From assembly GCF_040947875.1 (NCBI RefSeq), contig NZ_JBFRXN010000002.1, positions 3,224,001 through 3,288,000 of the forward strand: DNA of 64,000 bases, given 5' to 3'. Each line of letters opens with the position of its first letter. Positions within the stretch are counted from its first letter, which is position 1. The position numbers and the translations under genes are program-made. Under the pieces are notes generated by a model, which was not told the DNA's origin, did no database searches, and saw only the letters and a program-made list of their open reading frames with translations. This document shows positions 25,907-35,219 of this stretch, piece by piece. This stretch comes from Pseudomonas sp. MYb118 (GTDB lineage: Bacteria > Pseudomonadota > Gammaproteobacteria > Pseudomonadales > Pseudomonadaceae).

Positions 25907-26003
25907 CCCCTTGTAGGAGCGAGCTTGCTCGCGATGCGGTGTGTCAGCAGTAAAGATGCGGACCGGTGTACCGCTATCGCGAGCAAGCTCGCTCCTACAG
26001 GGG
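25907..26003. repeat. REPIN 6
   Basis: CTTG-subtype arms are complementary over about 25 bp, in the divergent ptrB/26081 intergenic region. This is unusual because most copies here lie at gene 3' ends. Confidence 0.88.
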
Positions 26004-26080
26004 CGTGCGGCCTGATGGTATTGGGACAAGCCTGGCGTGCGAAAAGTCGTTACTATAAGCGCCTATTTGCTTGCCTTGCC

Positions 26081-26578
26081 ATGGACACCATGACCGAGAA
26101 CGACTATCTGATCGCTTGGGGCCTTTACGCCTTCGCCGCCTTGGGCTGCCTGTTGGTGTGGATGCGCATCACCCGCTGGATGTGGCGCTGGTTGCGCGAG
26201 CCGCTGCGCGTGCTGGGCGCGGTGCTGCTGTTCAGCCCGACGATCATTGACCCGGTGAAGGAAAAAGTCGCCCCGGCCATCGCCATTACCGCCCTGGACC
26301 TCGCGTTCAAGGTCGGCAACAACGCCTGGCGGGCGATCTCCGACCTGTTCATGTACGGCATGATTGCCTTTGGTATCTATCTGGTGTTCGTGGCGATCCG
26401 TTTCCCTATCGAGCGCGCTTCCCGGGCTCGCAAGGAGCGGGCCGAGGCCGCCAAGGCCGCGGCGCGCGCCGACGAACCGGACGATGACCAACCCTTCGGC
26501 GGTGCCGGCGATGACCGTTATGGCCGCCCACCCGTGCCGAGCAACCCGCAGCGCATGCGGGTCGAGCCGCGTTTGTAA
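26081..26578 (+). CDS. Small integral membrane protein, unknown function
   Basis: A 165-residue protein with three hydrophobic segments ([49 protein letters not shown]), then a charged C-terminal tail rich in Arg, Asp and Pro. No recognised domain. Starts at 26081 and 26090 are both possible, and neither has a good ribosome site. The frame is open further upstream into the REPIN but without protein character. It is 29 bases before the class II amidotransferase gene. Confidence 0.75.
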   Translation: MDTMTENDYLIAWGLYAFAALGCLLVWMRITRWMWRWLREPLRVLGAVLLFSPTIIDPVKEKVAPAIAITALDLAFKVGNNAWRAISDLFMYGMIAFGIYLVFVAIRFPIERASRARKERAEAAKAAARADEPDDDQPFGGAGDDRYGRPPVPSNPQRMRVEPRL

Positions 26579-26607
26579 ACTGCCAGCGCCTTACAGAGAG
26601 TCCGAGC

Positions 26608-27384
26608 ATGTGTGAGTTATTGGGCATGAGCGCCAATGTCCCGACCGACATCGTGTTCAGTTTTACCGGGCTGATGCAGCGCGGCGGGCGCACCGGCCCG
26701 CACCGTGATGGCTGGGGCATCGCGTTCTACGAAGGGCGTGGCCTGCGTCTGTTCCAGGACCCGGCGGCGAGCAGCGAGTCGGAAGTGGCCAACCTGGTGC
26801 AGCGTTATCCGATCAAGAGCGAAGTGGTGATCGGGCACATCCGCCAGGCCAACGTCGGCAAGGTCTGCCTGTCCAATACCCACCCGTTCGTGCGCGAACT
26901 GTGGGGGCGCAACTGGTGTTTTGCGCACAATGGCCAGTTGGCCGACTTTCAACCGATCACCAGCTTCTACCGCCCGGTCGGCGATACCGACAGCGAGGCG
27001 GCGTTCTGCGATTTGCTCAATCGAGTGCGCGCCGCCTTCCCGGAACCGGTGGAGATCGAAGCACTGCTGCCGGACCTGGTGGCCGCCTGTGCCGAATACC
27101 GCAGCAAGGGCGTGTTCAACTGCCTGCTCAGCGATGGCGACTGGCTGTTCTGCTACTGCTCGACCAAACTGGCGCAGATCACCCGTCGCGCACCGTTCGG
27201 CCCGGCGCGCCTGAAGGACGTCGATGTGATCGTCGACTTCCAGGCCGAGACCACGCCCAACGATGTGGTCACGGTGATTGCCACCGAACCCCTGACTGAA
27301 AACGAAACCTGGACCCGCTACGAGCCGGGCCAATGGAGCCTGTGGCGACGTGGTGAATGCGTCAGCCAGGGCAAGACCGAATAA
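26608..27384 (+). CDS. Class II glutamine amidotransferase (YafJ-like)
   Basis: A 258-residue Ntn-type amidotransferase. It starts [12 protein letters not shown], so Cys2 becomes the N-terminal nucleophile, and [22 protein letters not shown] and [10 protein letters not shown] complete the glutaminase site. There is no synthase domain. YafJ-like proteins are predicted gamma-glutamyl hydrolases of uncertain substrate. It follows the membrane protein gene and leads 11 bases into the DUF2937 gene: a probable three-gene operon. Confidence 0.93.
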   Translation: MCELLGMSANVPTDIVFSFTGLMQRGGRTGPHRDGWGIAFYEGRGLRLFQDPAASSESEVANLVQRYPIKSEVVIGHIRQANVGKVCLSNTHPFVRELWGRNWCFAHNGQLADFQPITSFYRPVGDTDSEAAFCDLLNRVRAAFPEPVEIEALLPDLVAACAEYRSKGVFNCLLSDGDWLFCYCSTKLAQITRRAPFGPARLKDVDVIVDFQAETTPNDVVTVIATEPLTENETWTRYEPGQWSLWRRGECVSQGKTE

Positions 27385-27395
27385 AGGACGCTCTC

Positions 27396-27941
27396 ATGTT
27401 GCTCAGTTATCTACGGCTGGTGTTGTTCGCGGCGGGCCTGTTGATCGGTGTCCAGGTGCCGGGGTTCATCAATGACTACGCCAAGCGAATCGAGGCCCAC
27501 CTGATCGAGGCGCAGGCCAGCCTGAGCGGGTTCCAGAACACCGCCAATCAGTTTTTCAAGGGTGACATGCAGGCGCTGGTCGCCCATTACCGCGCCAGCG
27601 AAGACCCGATCTTTCGCAGCGACGCCGACAGCCTGAGCAACCTGCTGACCCGGCAAGTGGCCCTGGATAAACAGTTCCAGGCCATGCAGGGCCCTTGGTA
27701 CATCCGCTTCCTGCAAGTGGTGCTGGCCGCCGACCCGGACATTCGCAAGGAAACCTGGAACGGCTACAGCTACCAGATTCTGCTGACCCCGGAGGCGATG
27801 ATCTGGGGAATGAGCGGCGCCTTGCTGCTGTCGTTCGGCATCGAGTGCCTGTTCCGCCTGATCGACTGGGTCGTGCTGGGCGGCCGCCGCATGCGCCAGA
27901 GCCGGCCGATCGAAGACCGGGATGTGCGTGGGTTGCAGTGA
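27396..27941 (+). CDS. DUF2937 family membrane protein
   Basis: A 181-residue protein with an N-terminal membrane anchor (LLSYLRLVLFAAGLLIGVQVPGF pattern), a roughly 100-residue helical periplasmic part (FINDYAKRIEAHLIEAQASL, FRSDADSLSNLL) and a second membrane segment (MSGALLLSFGIECLFRLI). This is the DUF2937 architecture; function unknown. ATG 27396 follows AAAGGACG. Confidence 0.85.
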   Translation: MLLSYLRLVLFAAGLLIGVQVPGFINDYAKRIEAHLIEAQASLSGFQNTANQFFKGDMQALVAHYRASEDPIFRSDADSLSNLLTRQVALDKQFQAMQGPWYIRFLQVVLAADPDIRKETWNGYSYQILLTPEAMIWGMSGALLLSFGIECLFRLIDWVVLGGRRMRQSRPIEDRDVRGLQ

Positions 27942-27962
27942 TGCTCAGCAATTGAAGTAAAA

Positions 27963-28053
27963 CTGTGGGAGCGAGCCTGCTCGCGATAGCGGTATATCCG
28001 TAATCAAGATGGTAACGGATACTGCGCAATCGCGAGCAGGCTCGCTCCCACAG
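27963..28053. repeat. REPIN 7
   Basis: 25-bp perfectly complementary CCTG-subtype arms between the convergent DUF2937 and LysR genes. Confidence 0.9.
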
Positions 28054-28063
28054 GAGATTTAAC

Positions 28064-28978
28064 TCAGCGTGCCAGCACGATGTAGTTTTCCCCCACCCGA
28101 CTCGCGTAGTCCGCCAGCACCTGCTGACACAACGCCACAATTTCCTCGACCCATTCCACCCCGGTCCGCCACGACACCACGACCTGCAAATCCGGTGGGC
28201 GCTGGTCGATGGCCAGCAGGGTCAAGTCCCCGCGCGCCAGTTCTTCGGCCACCAGCACCGGTGGCAACGCCCCGATGCCGAAACCGTCACGCAACAAGCG
28301 GGTAATCGCCGACACCGAGTTCACGCAGTTCAGCTTCGGTGCGATCACGCCATTGGCCTGCATCAGCGCGAGCACTTCCTGATGCGGGTGAGAGTTTTTC
28401 GAGTAGGTGATGATGCGTTCGTTGCCCAGGTCGGCGACACCTGAGTATTCGCGGTTGTACAGGGAGTTGCTGGCGGCGATCCAGCCCATCGGGTGGCTGG
28501 CCAGTTCCAGGCTGCGCACGCTTTCCTGGCGTAACAGATCGGTTTGCAAAGCCACATCGAGAAAGCCTTTTTGCAGCTGATCGCAGAGATTCAGCGAGGT
28601 ATCGGCCACCAGTTCGATGTCCACCAGCGGATAGCGCTCGGTCATTTGCGCCACCAACGGGCTCAGCCAGGTGTGAATCACCGTGTCCATGACGCCGATG
28701 CGCACCCGGCCGACCTTGCTGGAGCGGGTCTCGATCGACTGCTTCAGCGCCTGCATGGTGTCCATCATCTGCTCGGCATGTTCGAGCACTTTCAAGCCTT
28801 CGGGCGTCAGGCTCACGCCCCGCGAATCACGCAGGAACAGCTTCACCCCCAGCTCGCTTTCGAGCACGGCGATGCGGCTGGAAATCGACGCCTGGGTGGT
28901 GAACAGCTTGTCTGCGGTCAGGCGAAAGCTCTTGAGTCGGGCGACCCAGACGAAGGTCTCGAGAAACTTGAGGTTCAT
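28064..28978 (-). CDS. LysR-family regulator of the 5-oxoproline operon (predicted)
   Basis: A 304-residue LTTR: HTH in residues 1-60 (LKFLETFVWVARLKSFRLTA, TTQASISSRIAVLE, LFLRDSRGVSLTPEG) and an effector domain from residue 90 (VGRVRIGVMDTVIHTWL). It is divergent from an MFS gene leading into pxpABC, and an 8-bp inverted repeat lies between them, so it probably regulates that operon. ATG 28978 matches the LTTR N-terminus; the longer frame does not. Confidence 0.9.
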   Translation of the reverse strand: MNLKFLETFVWVARLKSFRLTADKLFTTQASISSRIAVLESELGVKLFLRDSRGVSLTPEGLKVLEHAEQMMDTMQALKQSIETRSSKVGRVRIGVMDTVIHTWLSPLVAQMTERYPLVDIELVADTSLNLCDQLQKGFLDVALQTDLLRQESVRSLELASHPMGWIAASNSLYNREYSGVADLGNERIITYSKNSHPHQEVLALMQANGVIAPKLNCVNSVSAITRLLRDGFGIGALPPVLVAEELARGDLTLLAIDQRPPDLQVVVSWRTGVEWVEEIVALCQQVLADYASRVGENYIVLAR

Positions 28979-29032
28979 GGGGCTCGCTCGGGGGGATAAA
29001 TTTTTCTTATGTCTGGAGCGGGATTTTACTCG

Positions 29033-29059
29033 TTGGACGCAAAAGGTCTGCGCGTCCAA
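29033..29059. promoter_or_regulatory. Inverted repeat in the lysR/MFS-pxp divergent promoter region
   Basis: TTGGACGC and GCGTCCAA are perfect complements separated by 11 bases, about 55 bases from the LysR start and 80 from the MFS start. There is no T-run, so an operator is favoured. The binding protein is inferred to be the adjacent LysR. Confidence 0.5.
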
Positions 29060-29138
29060 CAATCGGCCCATCCGGTTCCCACGATAGGCGTCGTCGGGGC
29101 TCAGAACAATACCAATAAAATCAGCGCGGAGATTTGCC

Positions 29139-30425
29139 ATGAGTGCGCCCGACACCACCGCCATCCCGAAAACCACGGCTCGTCCGGGACCTTTCGACTG
29201 GTACCGCAACATCAATCAGCAGGAACGTCGCACCTTCTGGAGCTGCAAGATCGGCTACGGCCTGGACGGCATGGACACCCAGATGCTCAGCTTCGTGGTG
29301 CCAACCCTGATTGCGATGTGGGGCATCACCACCGGCCAGGCCGGGTTGATCCACACCAGCACCCTGATCGCCTCGGCCATTGGTGGCTGGGTGGCCGGGA
29401 TTCTGTCCGACCGCATCGGCCGCGTGCGCACCCTGCAACTGACGGTCCTGTGGTTCGCCTTTTTCACCTTTCTCTGCGGTTTCGCCCAGAGCTACGAACA
29501 ACTGCTGATCGCCCGTACCCTGATGGGCTTCGGCTTTGGCGGGGAGTGGACCGCCGGTGCGGTGCTGATCGGTGAAGTCATTCGCGCCAAGGACCGTGGC
29601 AAGGCCGTGGGCATGGTGCAATCCGGCTGGGCACTGGGGTGGGGGCTGACCGCGATCCTGTATGCCCTGCTGTTCTCGGTGTTGCCGCCGGAGGACGCCT
29701 GGCGCGCGCTGTTCATCCTTGGCATTGTCCCGGCGGTTTTCGTGATCTTCGTTCGCCGGCTGGTCAAGGACCCGGAAATCTACCGGGAGGCCAAGGCCAA
29801 GGAAGCCCCGAGCAATCCGTCGAAGTTTTACGAGATCTTCGCCCCCGGCATGCTCTTCACCACGATTCGTGCCTCGCTGCTGACCACCGGTGCGCTGGGC
29901 GGCTATTACGCGATCACGTCCTGGTTGCCGACCTTCCTGAAGAATGAACGGGGCCTGAGTGTCCTCAACACCAGCGGTTATCTGGCGATGGTGATCATTG
30001 GGTCCTACGTCGGTTATGTCATCAGTGCCTATTTGACCGACCTGCTCGGGCGCAAGAAGAACTTCATCCTGTTCGCGGTCGGCTCGTTCACCATCGTGCT
30101 GCTGTATACGCAATTGCCGGTCAGCAATGGCGTGATGCTGTGGCTGGGCTTTCCCCTGGGCTTTTTTGCCTCGGGGATCTTCAGTGGCATGGGCGCGTTT
30201 CTCACCGAGCTGTTTCCGACACGGATTCGTGGTTCAGGGCAGGGCTTTTGCTACAACATCGGCCGGGCGCTGGCGGCGTTGTTCCCCCTGTTGATCGGCT
30301 TGCTCAGCCAGAAGGTACCGCTGAGTGTCGGCATTGGCGCATTTGCGGCGGTGTCCTACGGGGTGGTGATCCTGGCTGCCCTGAGCCTGCCGGAAACCCG
30401 TGGCAAGCAACTCGACGCCCAGTAA
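29139..30425 (+). CDS. MFS metabolite:H+ symporter, probable 5-oxoproline uptake
   Basis: A 428-residue, 12-TM transporter of the acid/H+ symporter type: GYGLDGMDTQMLSFVVPTLI has the acidic TM1 motif, GILSDRIGRVRTLQ the loop 2-3 motif A, and TLMGFGFGGEWTAGAVLIGE TM4. It is followed after 73 bases by pxpA, so transport of 5-oxoproline or a related compound is inferred from context, not sequence. Divergent from a LysR gene. Confidence 0.9.
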   Translation: MSAPDTTAIPKTTARPGPFDWYRNINQQERRTFWSCKIGYGLDGMDTQMLSFVVPTLIAMWGITTGQAGLIHTSTLIASAIGGWVAGILSDRIGRVRTLQLTVLWFAFFTFLCGFAQSYEQLLIARTLMGFGFGGEWTAGAVLIGEVIRAKDRGKAVGMVQSGWALGWGLTAILYALLFSVLPPEDAWRALFILGIVPAVFVIFVRRLVKDPEIYREAKAKEAPSNPSKFYEIFAPGMLFTTIRASLLTTGALGGYYAITSWLPTFLKNERGLSVLNTSGYLAMVIIGSYVGYVISAYLTDLLGRKKNFILFAVGSFTIVLLYTQLPVSNGVMLWLGFPLGFFASGIFSGMGAFLTELFPTRIRGSGQGFCYNIGRALAALFPLLIGLLSQKVPLSVGIGAFAAVSYGVVILAALSLPETRGKQLDAQ

Positions 30426-30498
30426 CTGATAATCTGCGGGCTTGTCTGAGAGAAAAGCCTCGCAGCTGAAAAGAACAAAGCCTACAGGAGTGTTCACA

Positions 30499-31251
30499 GT
30501 GAACCGCCTGCTACTGAACTGCGATATCGGCGAGAGCTTCGGCAGCTGGACCATGGGTCTGGACGCCGAGGTCATGCCCTTCATCGACTGCGCCAACGTT
30601 GCCTGCGGGTTCCATGCCGGCGACCCGAGCATCATGCGCAAGACCGTCAACCTGGCGCTGAACCATGGCGTGCAGATCGGCGCGCACCCGGCCTATCAGG
30701 ACCTGGTGGGGTTCGGTCGTCGCTCCATGGCCTACACCGCCCAGGAACTGCAAGACATCCTGCACTACCAGATTGGCGCCCTCGATGGCCTGTGCCGGGC
30801 GCAGGGCGGGCGTGTCAGCTACGTCAAGCCACACGGGGCGATGTACAACGACATGATGGCCAACCCGGCGCAATTGCGTGCCGTGCTGCAAGCCGTGGCG
30901 GCTTACGATTCGACATTGCCGCTGATGCTGATGGCTACCCGCGACAACAGCGCGGCGCAGCAACTGGGGGACGAGTACGGCGTGACCCTGTGGTTCGAAG
31001 CCTTCGCTGACCGGGCCTACGACAGTGCCGGCCGGCTGGTTTCGCGACAACTGCCGGGCGCCGTGCACCATGATGCTGACACGATCATTGCCCAGGCTTT
31101 GAAGATTGCCCGCGGTGAACCGCTTACCGCCAGTGACGGCAGCGCCTTGCACTTGCAGGCCAACACCCTGTGCGTGCATGGCGACAACGCCAGCTCGGTG
31201 GCGGCGGTGCGCAGTATCCGTGAAGCCCTCGATGAGTTGCGCGCATCATGA
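30499..31251 (+). CDS. pxpA: 5-oxoprolinase subunit A (LamB/YcsF family)
   Basis: A 250-residue component of the ATP-dependent PxpABC 5-oxoprolinase, which opens pyroglutamate to glutamate. [11 protein letters not shown] and [15 protein letters not shown] (conserved His), GAHPAYQD and [10 protein letters not shown] are family motifs. GTG 30499 is chosen because AGGAG lies 8 bases upstream and the conserved [11 protein letters not shown] follows directly. ATGA overlap with pxpB shows coupling. Confidence 0.95.
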   Translation: MNRLLLNCDIGESFGSWTMGLDAEVMPFIDCANVACGFHAGDPSIMRKTVNLALNHGVQIGAHPAYQDLVGFGRRSMAYTAQELQDILHYQIGALDGLCRAQGGRVSYVKPHGAMYNDMMANPAQLRAVLQAVAAYDSTLPLMLMATRDNSAAQQLGDEYGVTLWFEAFADRAYDSAGRLVSRQLPGAVHHDADTIIAQALKIARGEPLTASDGSALHLQANTLCVHGDNASSVAAVRSIREALDELRAS

Positions 31252-31952
31252 AACTGCGCATCGAAGTAGTGGCGCTGGATTGCCTGATGGTGCGGCTGTT
31301 CGATGAGATCGCCGAAAGCAACATGCCGTGGATGCTCGCCGCCAGCGAAAACCTGCGGGTGGCCTTTGCCGGGCAACTCATCGACCTGGTGCCGTCCTAC
31401 ACGACGCTGATGGTGCATTACGACCTGAATGCCTTGAGCCCAACCCAGGCACGGGCGTTGATCGCCGAGGCGCTGATCGACCTGTCGCCCAACACCCGCC
31501 GCAGTGGCCAGTGCCATGTGCTGCCGGTCTGGTATGACCTGAGCGTCGGCCCGGAGTTGGAGCTGTTGGCCAAACGCAGCACGTTGACGGTGGATGAAGT
31601 GATCCGCCGTCACAGCGAACGGGAATATCAGGTATTCGCCCTGGGTTTCGCACCGGGCTTTGCCTTCATGGGACTGGTGGAGGAAGCGCTCGCGGCACCG
31701 CGCCTGAGTACCCCGCGCAAGAAAGTGGCGGCGGGCAGCGTAGGCATCGCCGAGCGGCAAACCGCCGCTTATCCGGCCGTGTCTCCGGGCGGCTGGAACC
31801 TGATCGGGCGTACACCGGCGCGCTTGTTCGACCGTGATCGCGAGGGCTACAGCCTGATGCAACCGGGCGACACCGTGCGTTTCGCCCCGATCAGCCATGC
31901 CGAGTTCATTAACCTGGGCGGCGACGACACCCCCTTGGAGGCGCAGGCATGA
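31248..31952 (+). CDS. pxpB: 5-oxoprolinase subunit B (KipI-like)
   Basis: 234 residues, cyclophilin-like fold. [20 protein letters not shown] and [20 protein letters not shown] followed by [11 protein letters not shown] are the diagnostic KipI/PxpB segments. ATGA junctions with both pxpA and pxpC indicate tight co-translation. KipI in Bacillus inhibits KinA, but in this gene set the enzyme role is better supported. Confidence 0.95.
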   Translation: MKLRIEVVALDCLMVRLFDEIAESNMPWMLAASENLRVAFAGQLIDLVPSYTTLMVHYDLNALSPTQARALIAEALIDLSPNTRRSGQCHVLPVWYDLSVGPELELLAKRSTLTVDEVIRRHSEREYQVFALGFAPGFAFMGLVEEALAAPRLSTPRKKVAAGSVGIAERQTAAYPAVSPGGWNLIGRTPARLFDRDREGYSLMQPGDTVRFAPISHAEFINLGGDDTPLEAQA

Positions 31953-32875
31953 GCCGTCTTTCGATTGAAGCGAGCACGCCGTTGTGCCTGTTGCAGGATG
32001 CCGGCCGATTTGGCGTACGACACCTGGGCGTAACCCAGGGCGGCGGGCTGGATTGGCGCTCGCAGGCGTGGGCCAACTGGTTGCTGGGTAACCGGCTGGA
32101 TGCGGCGGTGATCGAGATCACCCTGGGCGGATTTACCGTGCTGGCCGAAGAGGATTGCCTGCTGGCGCTGGCAGGCGCGGACCTGGGCGCGCAACTGGAT
32201 GGCCAGGCGCTGGCACCGTGGCGCAGTTTCAAGGTGCGCAAGGGCCAGCGTTTGCAATTTACCCAGCCGTTGCTGGGGGCTCGTGCCTATCTGGCGGCGC
32301 CGGGCGGCTTTGATGCACCGCAGGTGCTGGGCAGTTGTGCGACGGTGGTGCGCGAGGAACTGGGTGGGCTGGACGGCAGGGGGCAGGCGCTGGTCAAGGG
32401 CGCCTCATTGAGCTACTCCGTCGACGCGCCGCTGCTGGTGCGCGAGTTGCCAGCCGGGCAGGTGCCGGATTTGCAGCGCGATGCACCGCTGGACTTGATC
32501 CTCGGGGCACAGATCGGCGAGTTCAGTGGCCAGAGCCTGTTCGATGCGTTCAACAGCCCCTGGACCCTCGACAGCCGAGCCGATCGTATGGGCATACGCT
32601 TGCTGGGGCCGGCGTTGACCTACCAGGGCAAGCCGATGATCTCCGAAGGGATCCCGCTGGGCGCGGTGCAGGTGCCGCCGGACGGGCAGCCGATCGTGTT
32701 GCTCAATGACCGCCAGACCATCGGCGGTTATCCACGCCTGGGGGCGCTCACGCCATTGGCGCTGGCGCGGCTGGCGCAGTGCCTGCCGGGGGCGCAGGTG
32801 CGGTTGCGGCCGGTGGTGCAGGAGGTTGCGCATCGGGAGCAGGTTGAGTATTTGAGGCGTTTTTCCTACGGCTAA
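31949..32875 (+). CDS. pxpC: 5-oxoprolinase subunit C (KipA-like)
   Basis: 308 residues, the biotin-dependent carboxylase-like KipA fold. LQDAGRFGVRHLGVTQGG, YLAAPGGF and NDRQTIGGYPRLG are the family markers. Last gene of the MFS-pxpABC operon; a REPIN begins 3 bases after the stop. Confidence 0.95.
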   Translation: MSRLSIEASTPLCLLQDAGRFGVRHLGVTQGGGLDWRSQAWANWLLGNRLDAAVIEITLGGFTVLAEEDCLLALAGADLGAQLDGQALAPWRSFKVRKGQRLQFTQPLLGARAYLAAPGGFDAPQVLGSCATVVREELGGLDGRGQALVKGASLSYSVDAPLLVRELPAGQVPDLQRDAPLDLILGAQIGEFSGQSLFDAFNSPWTLDSRADRMGIRLLGPALTYQGKPMISEGIPLGAVQVPPDGQPIVLLNDRQTIGGYPRLGALTPLALARLAQCLPGAQVRLRPVVQEVAHREQVEYLRRFSYG

Positions 32876-32878
32876 AAG

Positions 32879-32946
32879 CATCGCGAGCAAGCTCGCTCCT
32901 ACAGAGGTTTTGCTGACCATCTGTAGGAGCGGGCTTGCCCGCGATG
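32879..32946. repeat. REPIN 8 (short spacer)
   Basis: 26-base arms of the CTTG subtype only 16 bases apart. The right arm has GGGCTTGCCCGCG, so the arms differ at a few positions. Lies between convergent pxpC and the VWA gene. Confidence 0.88.
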
Positions 32947-32969
32947 GCGTCACATCAGGCACCACAAAA

Positions 32970-34148
32970 CTACTTGGAAAGAAACCGCATCCCTTCCTCC
33001 AACCCCCGCAACGTCAGCGGGTACATCTGGTCCTCGATCAGGTCGCGCACGATGTTGGTCGATGAGGTGTAGCCCCAGGTGTCTTTCGGATACGGGTTGA
33101 TCCAGATGAGCTTCTTGTACTTCTCCATGAAGCGCTGCATCCACACGTAGCCGGCTTCCTCGTTCCAATGTTCGACGCTGCCGCCCGGCTGGGTGATTTC
33201 GTAGGGCGCCATGGCGGCGTCACCGATGAAGATCACTTTGTAGTCGGCGCCGTACTTGTGCAGCAGGTCCATGGTCGAGGTGCGCTCGGAGGTGCGGCGC
33301 ATGTTGTTTTTCCACACCGATTCATAAATGAAGTTGTGGAAGTAGAAGTACTCCAGGTGCTTGAACTCGGTCTTGCAGGCCGAGAACAGCTCTTCGCAGG
33401 TCTTCACATGGGCGTCCATCGACCCGCCGATGTCGAACAGCAACAACAGCTTGACCGTATTGCGCCGCTCCGGGCGCATCTGGATGTTCAGAAGGCCCGC
33501 ATCCTTGGCGGTGTGGTCGATGGTGCCGTCGATATCCAGCTCTTCGGCCGCACCCTGGCGGGCGAACTTGCGCAGGCGGCGCAGGGCGACCTTGATGTTG
33601 CGCGTACCCAGCTCCACCGAGTCGTCGAGGTTCTTGTACTCACGCTGGTCCCAGACCTTGACCGCCTTGCCCTGGCGCTTGCCGGCATCGCCGACGCGGA
33701 TGCCTTCTGGGTTGAACCCGCCGGAACCGAACGGGCTGGTGCCGCCGGTGCCGATCCATTTGTTGCCGCCGGCGTGGCGTTCCTTCTGTTCTTCCAGGCG
33801 TTTCTTGAATTCTTCGATGAGCTTGTCCAGGCCACCCAGGGACTGGATCGCCGCCCGTTCTTCATCGGTCAGCGAACGCTCGAATTCCTTGCGCAGCCAG
33901 TCTTCGGGAATCAGCGCCTCGAGGTGGTCGTCGAGCTTTTCCAGGCCGTTGAAGTAGGCGCCGAAGGCCCGGTCGAACTTGTCGAAGTGCCGTTCGTCCT
34001 TCACCAGGATGGCCCGGGCCAGGTAGTAGAACTCGTCCATGTCGGCGAAGGTCACGCGCTGTTTCAGCGCGTTGATCAGGTCCAGCAGCTCACGCACCGA
34101 GACCGGCACCTTGGCGGCACGCATTTCATTGAACAGGTTGAGCAACAT
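32970..34148 (-). CDS. VWA-domain protein (CoxE-like), partner of MoxR ATPase
   Basis: A 392-residue cytoplasmic protein. The N-terminal helical part (FNEMRAAKVPVSVRELLDL) is the CoxE-type opening. The C-terminal von Willebrand A domain carries a MIDAS-like LLLFDIGGSMDAHVK, where the canonical D-x-S-x-S is changed to D-I-G-G-S. It starts 25 bases after a MoxR AAA+ gene. Such MoxR-VWA pairs act as chaperones for assembly or metal insertion of target enzymes; the client here is not visible. Confidence 0.9.
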   Translation of the reverse strand: MLLNLFNEMRAAKVPVSVRELLDLINALKQRVTFADMDEFYYLARAILVKDERHFDKFDRAFGAYFNGLEKLDDHLEALIPEDWLRKEFERSLTDEERAAIQSLGGLDKLIEEFKKRLEEQKERHAGGNKWIGTGGTSPFGSGGFNPEGIRVGDAGKRQGKAVKVWDQREYKNLDDSVELGTRNIKVALRRLRKFARQGAAEELDIDGTIDHTAKDAGLLNIQMRPERRNTVKLLLLFDIGGSMDAHVKTCEELFSACKTEFKHLEYFYFHNFIYESVWKNNMRRTSERTSTMDLLHKYGADYKVIFIGDAAMAPYEITQPGGSVEHWNEEAGYVWMQRFMEKYKKLIWINPYPKDTWGYTSSTNIVRDLIEDQMYPLTLRGLEEGMRFLSK

Positions 34149-34173
34149 GGCGTCAGCCCCTTTTCACCAGTGC

Positions 34174-35019
34174 TTAGCGAGTGCCGCGGCGGCTCATGAA
34201 GGCCAGGCGCTCGAGCAGTTGCACGTCCTGTTCGTTTTTCACCAGGGCACCTGCCAGCGGCGGGATGGCCTTGGTCGGATCGCGTTCGCGCAGCACGGCT
34301 TCGCCGATGTTGTCGGCCATCAGCAGTTTGAGCCAGTCCACCAGTTCGGAGGTGGATGGCTTTTTCTTCAGGCCCGGGACCTTGCGCACGTCGAAGAACA
34401 CGTCCAGCGCTTCGCTGACCAGGTCTTTCTTGATGTCCGGGTAGTGCACGTCGACGATCTTCTGCAGCGTGGTGCGATCCGGGAAGGCGATGTAGTGGAA
34501 GAAGCAGCGGCGCAGGAAGGCGTCCGGCAGCTCTTTTTCGTTGTTGGAAGTAATGATGATGATCGGCCGCTGCTTGGCCTTGATGGTCTCGTCGATCTCG
34601 TAGACGTAGAACTCCATCTTGTCGAGCTCTTGCAGCAGGTCGTTGGGGAACTCGATGTCGGCTTTGTCGATTTCGTCGATCAGCAGGATCACCCGCTCCT
34701 CGGACTCGAACGCCTCCCACAGCTTGCCCTTTTTCAGGTAGTTGCGGACATCGTGGACCTTTTCGTTGCCCAGTTGCGAATCACGCAGGCGGCTGACCGC
34801 GTCGTACTCGTAGAGGCCCTGGTGCGCCTTGGTGGTCGACTTGATGTGCCAGGTGATCAGCCGCGCACCGAAGGATTCGGCCAGTTGCTCGGCCAGCATG
34901 GTCTTGCCGGTGCCGGGCTCGCCCTTGACCAGCAGCGGACGCTCCAGGGTGATGGCGGCGTTGACCGCCAGCTTCAGGTCATCGGTGGCGACGTAGGCCT
35001 GGGTGCCTTCGAACTTCAT
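34174..35019 (-). CDS. MoxR-family AAA+ ATPase
   Basis: 281 residues. Walker A is VKGEPGTGKTMLAE (about residues 33-46), Walker B is ERVILLIDEIDKAD, sensor 1 lies in PIIIITSNNEKELPDAF, and the arginine finger follows in LRRCFFHYIAFPDR. It is the first gene of a two-gene operon with the VWA protein. Typical role: ATP-driven remodelling together with the VWA partner. Target unknown. Confidence 0.93.
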   Translation of the reverse strand: MKFEGTQAYVATDDLKLAVNAAITLERPLLVKGEPGTGKTMLAEQLAESFGARLITWHIKSTTKAHQGLYEYDAVSRLRDSQLGNEKVHDVRNYLKKGKLWEAFESEERVILLIDEIDKADIEFPNDLLQELDKMEFYVYEIDETIKAKQRPIIIITSNNEKELPDAFLRRCFFHYIAFPDRTTLQKIVDVHYPDIKKDLVSEALDVFFDVRKVPGLKKKPSTSELVDWLKLLMADNIGEAVLRERDPTKAIPPLAGALVKNEQDVQLLERLAFMSRRGTR

Positions 35020-35186
35020 CTGCTAATCCTCGAACGGTAAAGCCGGCCTGACGGGGCAGGGCGGGGCGCAATAATCAAGTACCCGACTATAACGCGCAGG
35101 CCGGTCGACTGTGAACGCAGACGGCTTATTCAGTCTCTGAATGGAGCGTCACATCTTGACTCAGTCTCGGCGGCTTGCCAGTATTG

Positions 35187-35211
35187 AGCTATCGCCATTT
35201 TGGCGATAGCT
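35187..35211. promoter_or_regulatory. Perfect 11-bp palindrome before the DUF4160/DUF2442 pair
   Basis: AGCTATCGCCA and TGGCGATAGCT are perfect complements with a 3-base centre, ending 8 bases before the DUF4160 ATG. A TTGACT box lies at 35156-35161, with a weak CAGTAT at 35179 after 17 bases. The palindrome therefore sits just downstream of a candidate -10, where a bound repressor would block transcription; the mRNA hairpin could also mask the start. The HTH in the second gene makes autoregulation likely. Confidence 0.6.
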
Positions 35212-35219
35212 TGCGATTC

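Noticed and set aside
23922..25916. 664-codon open frame antisense to ptrB
   Set aside because: Shadow frame rich in Val/Ala/Gly/Gln with no domain; ptrB on the other strand has a complete catalytic triad.
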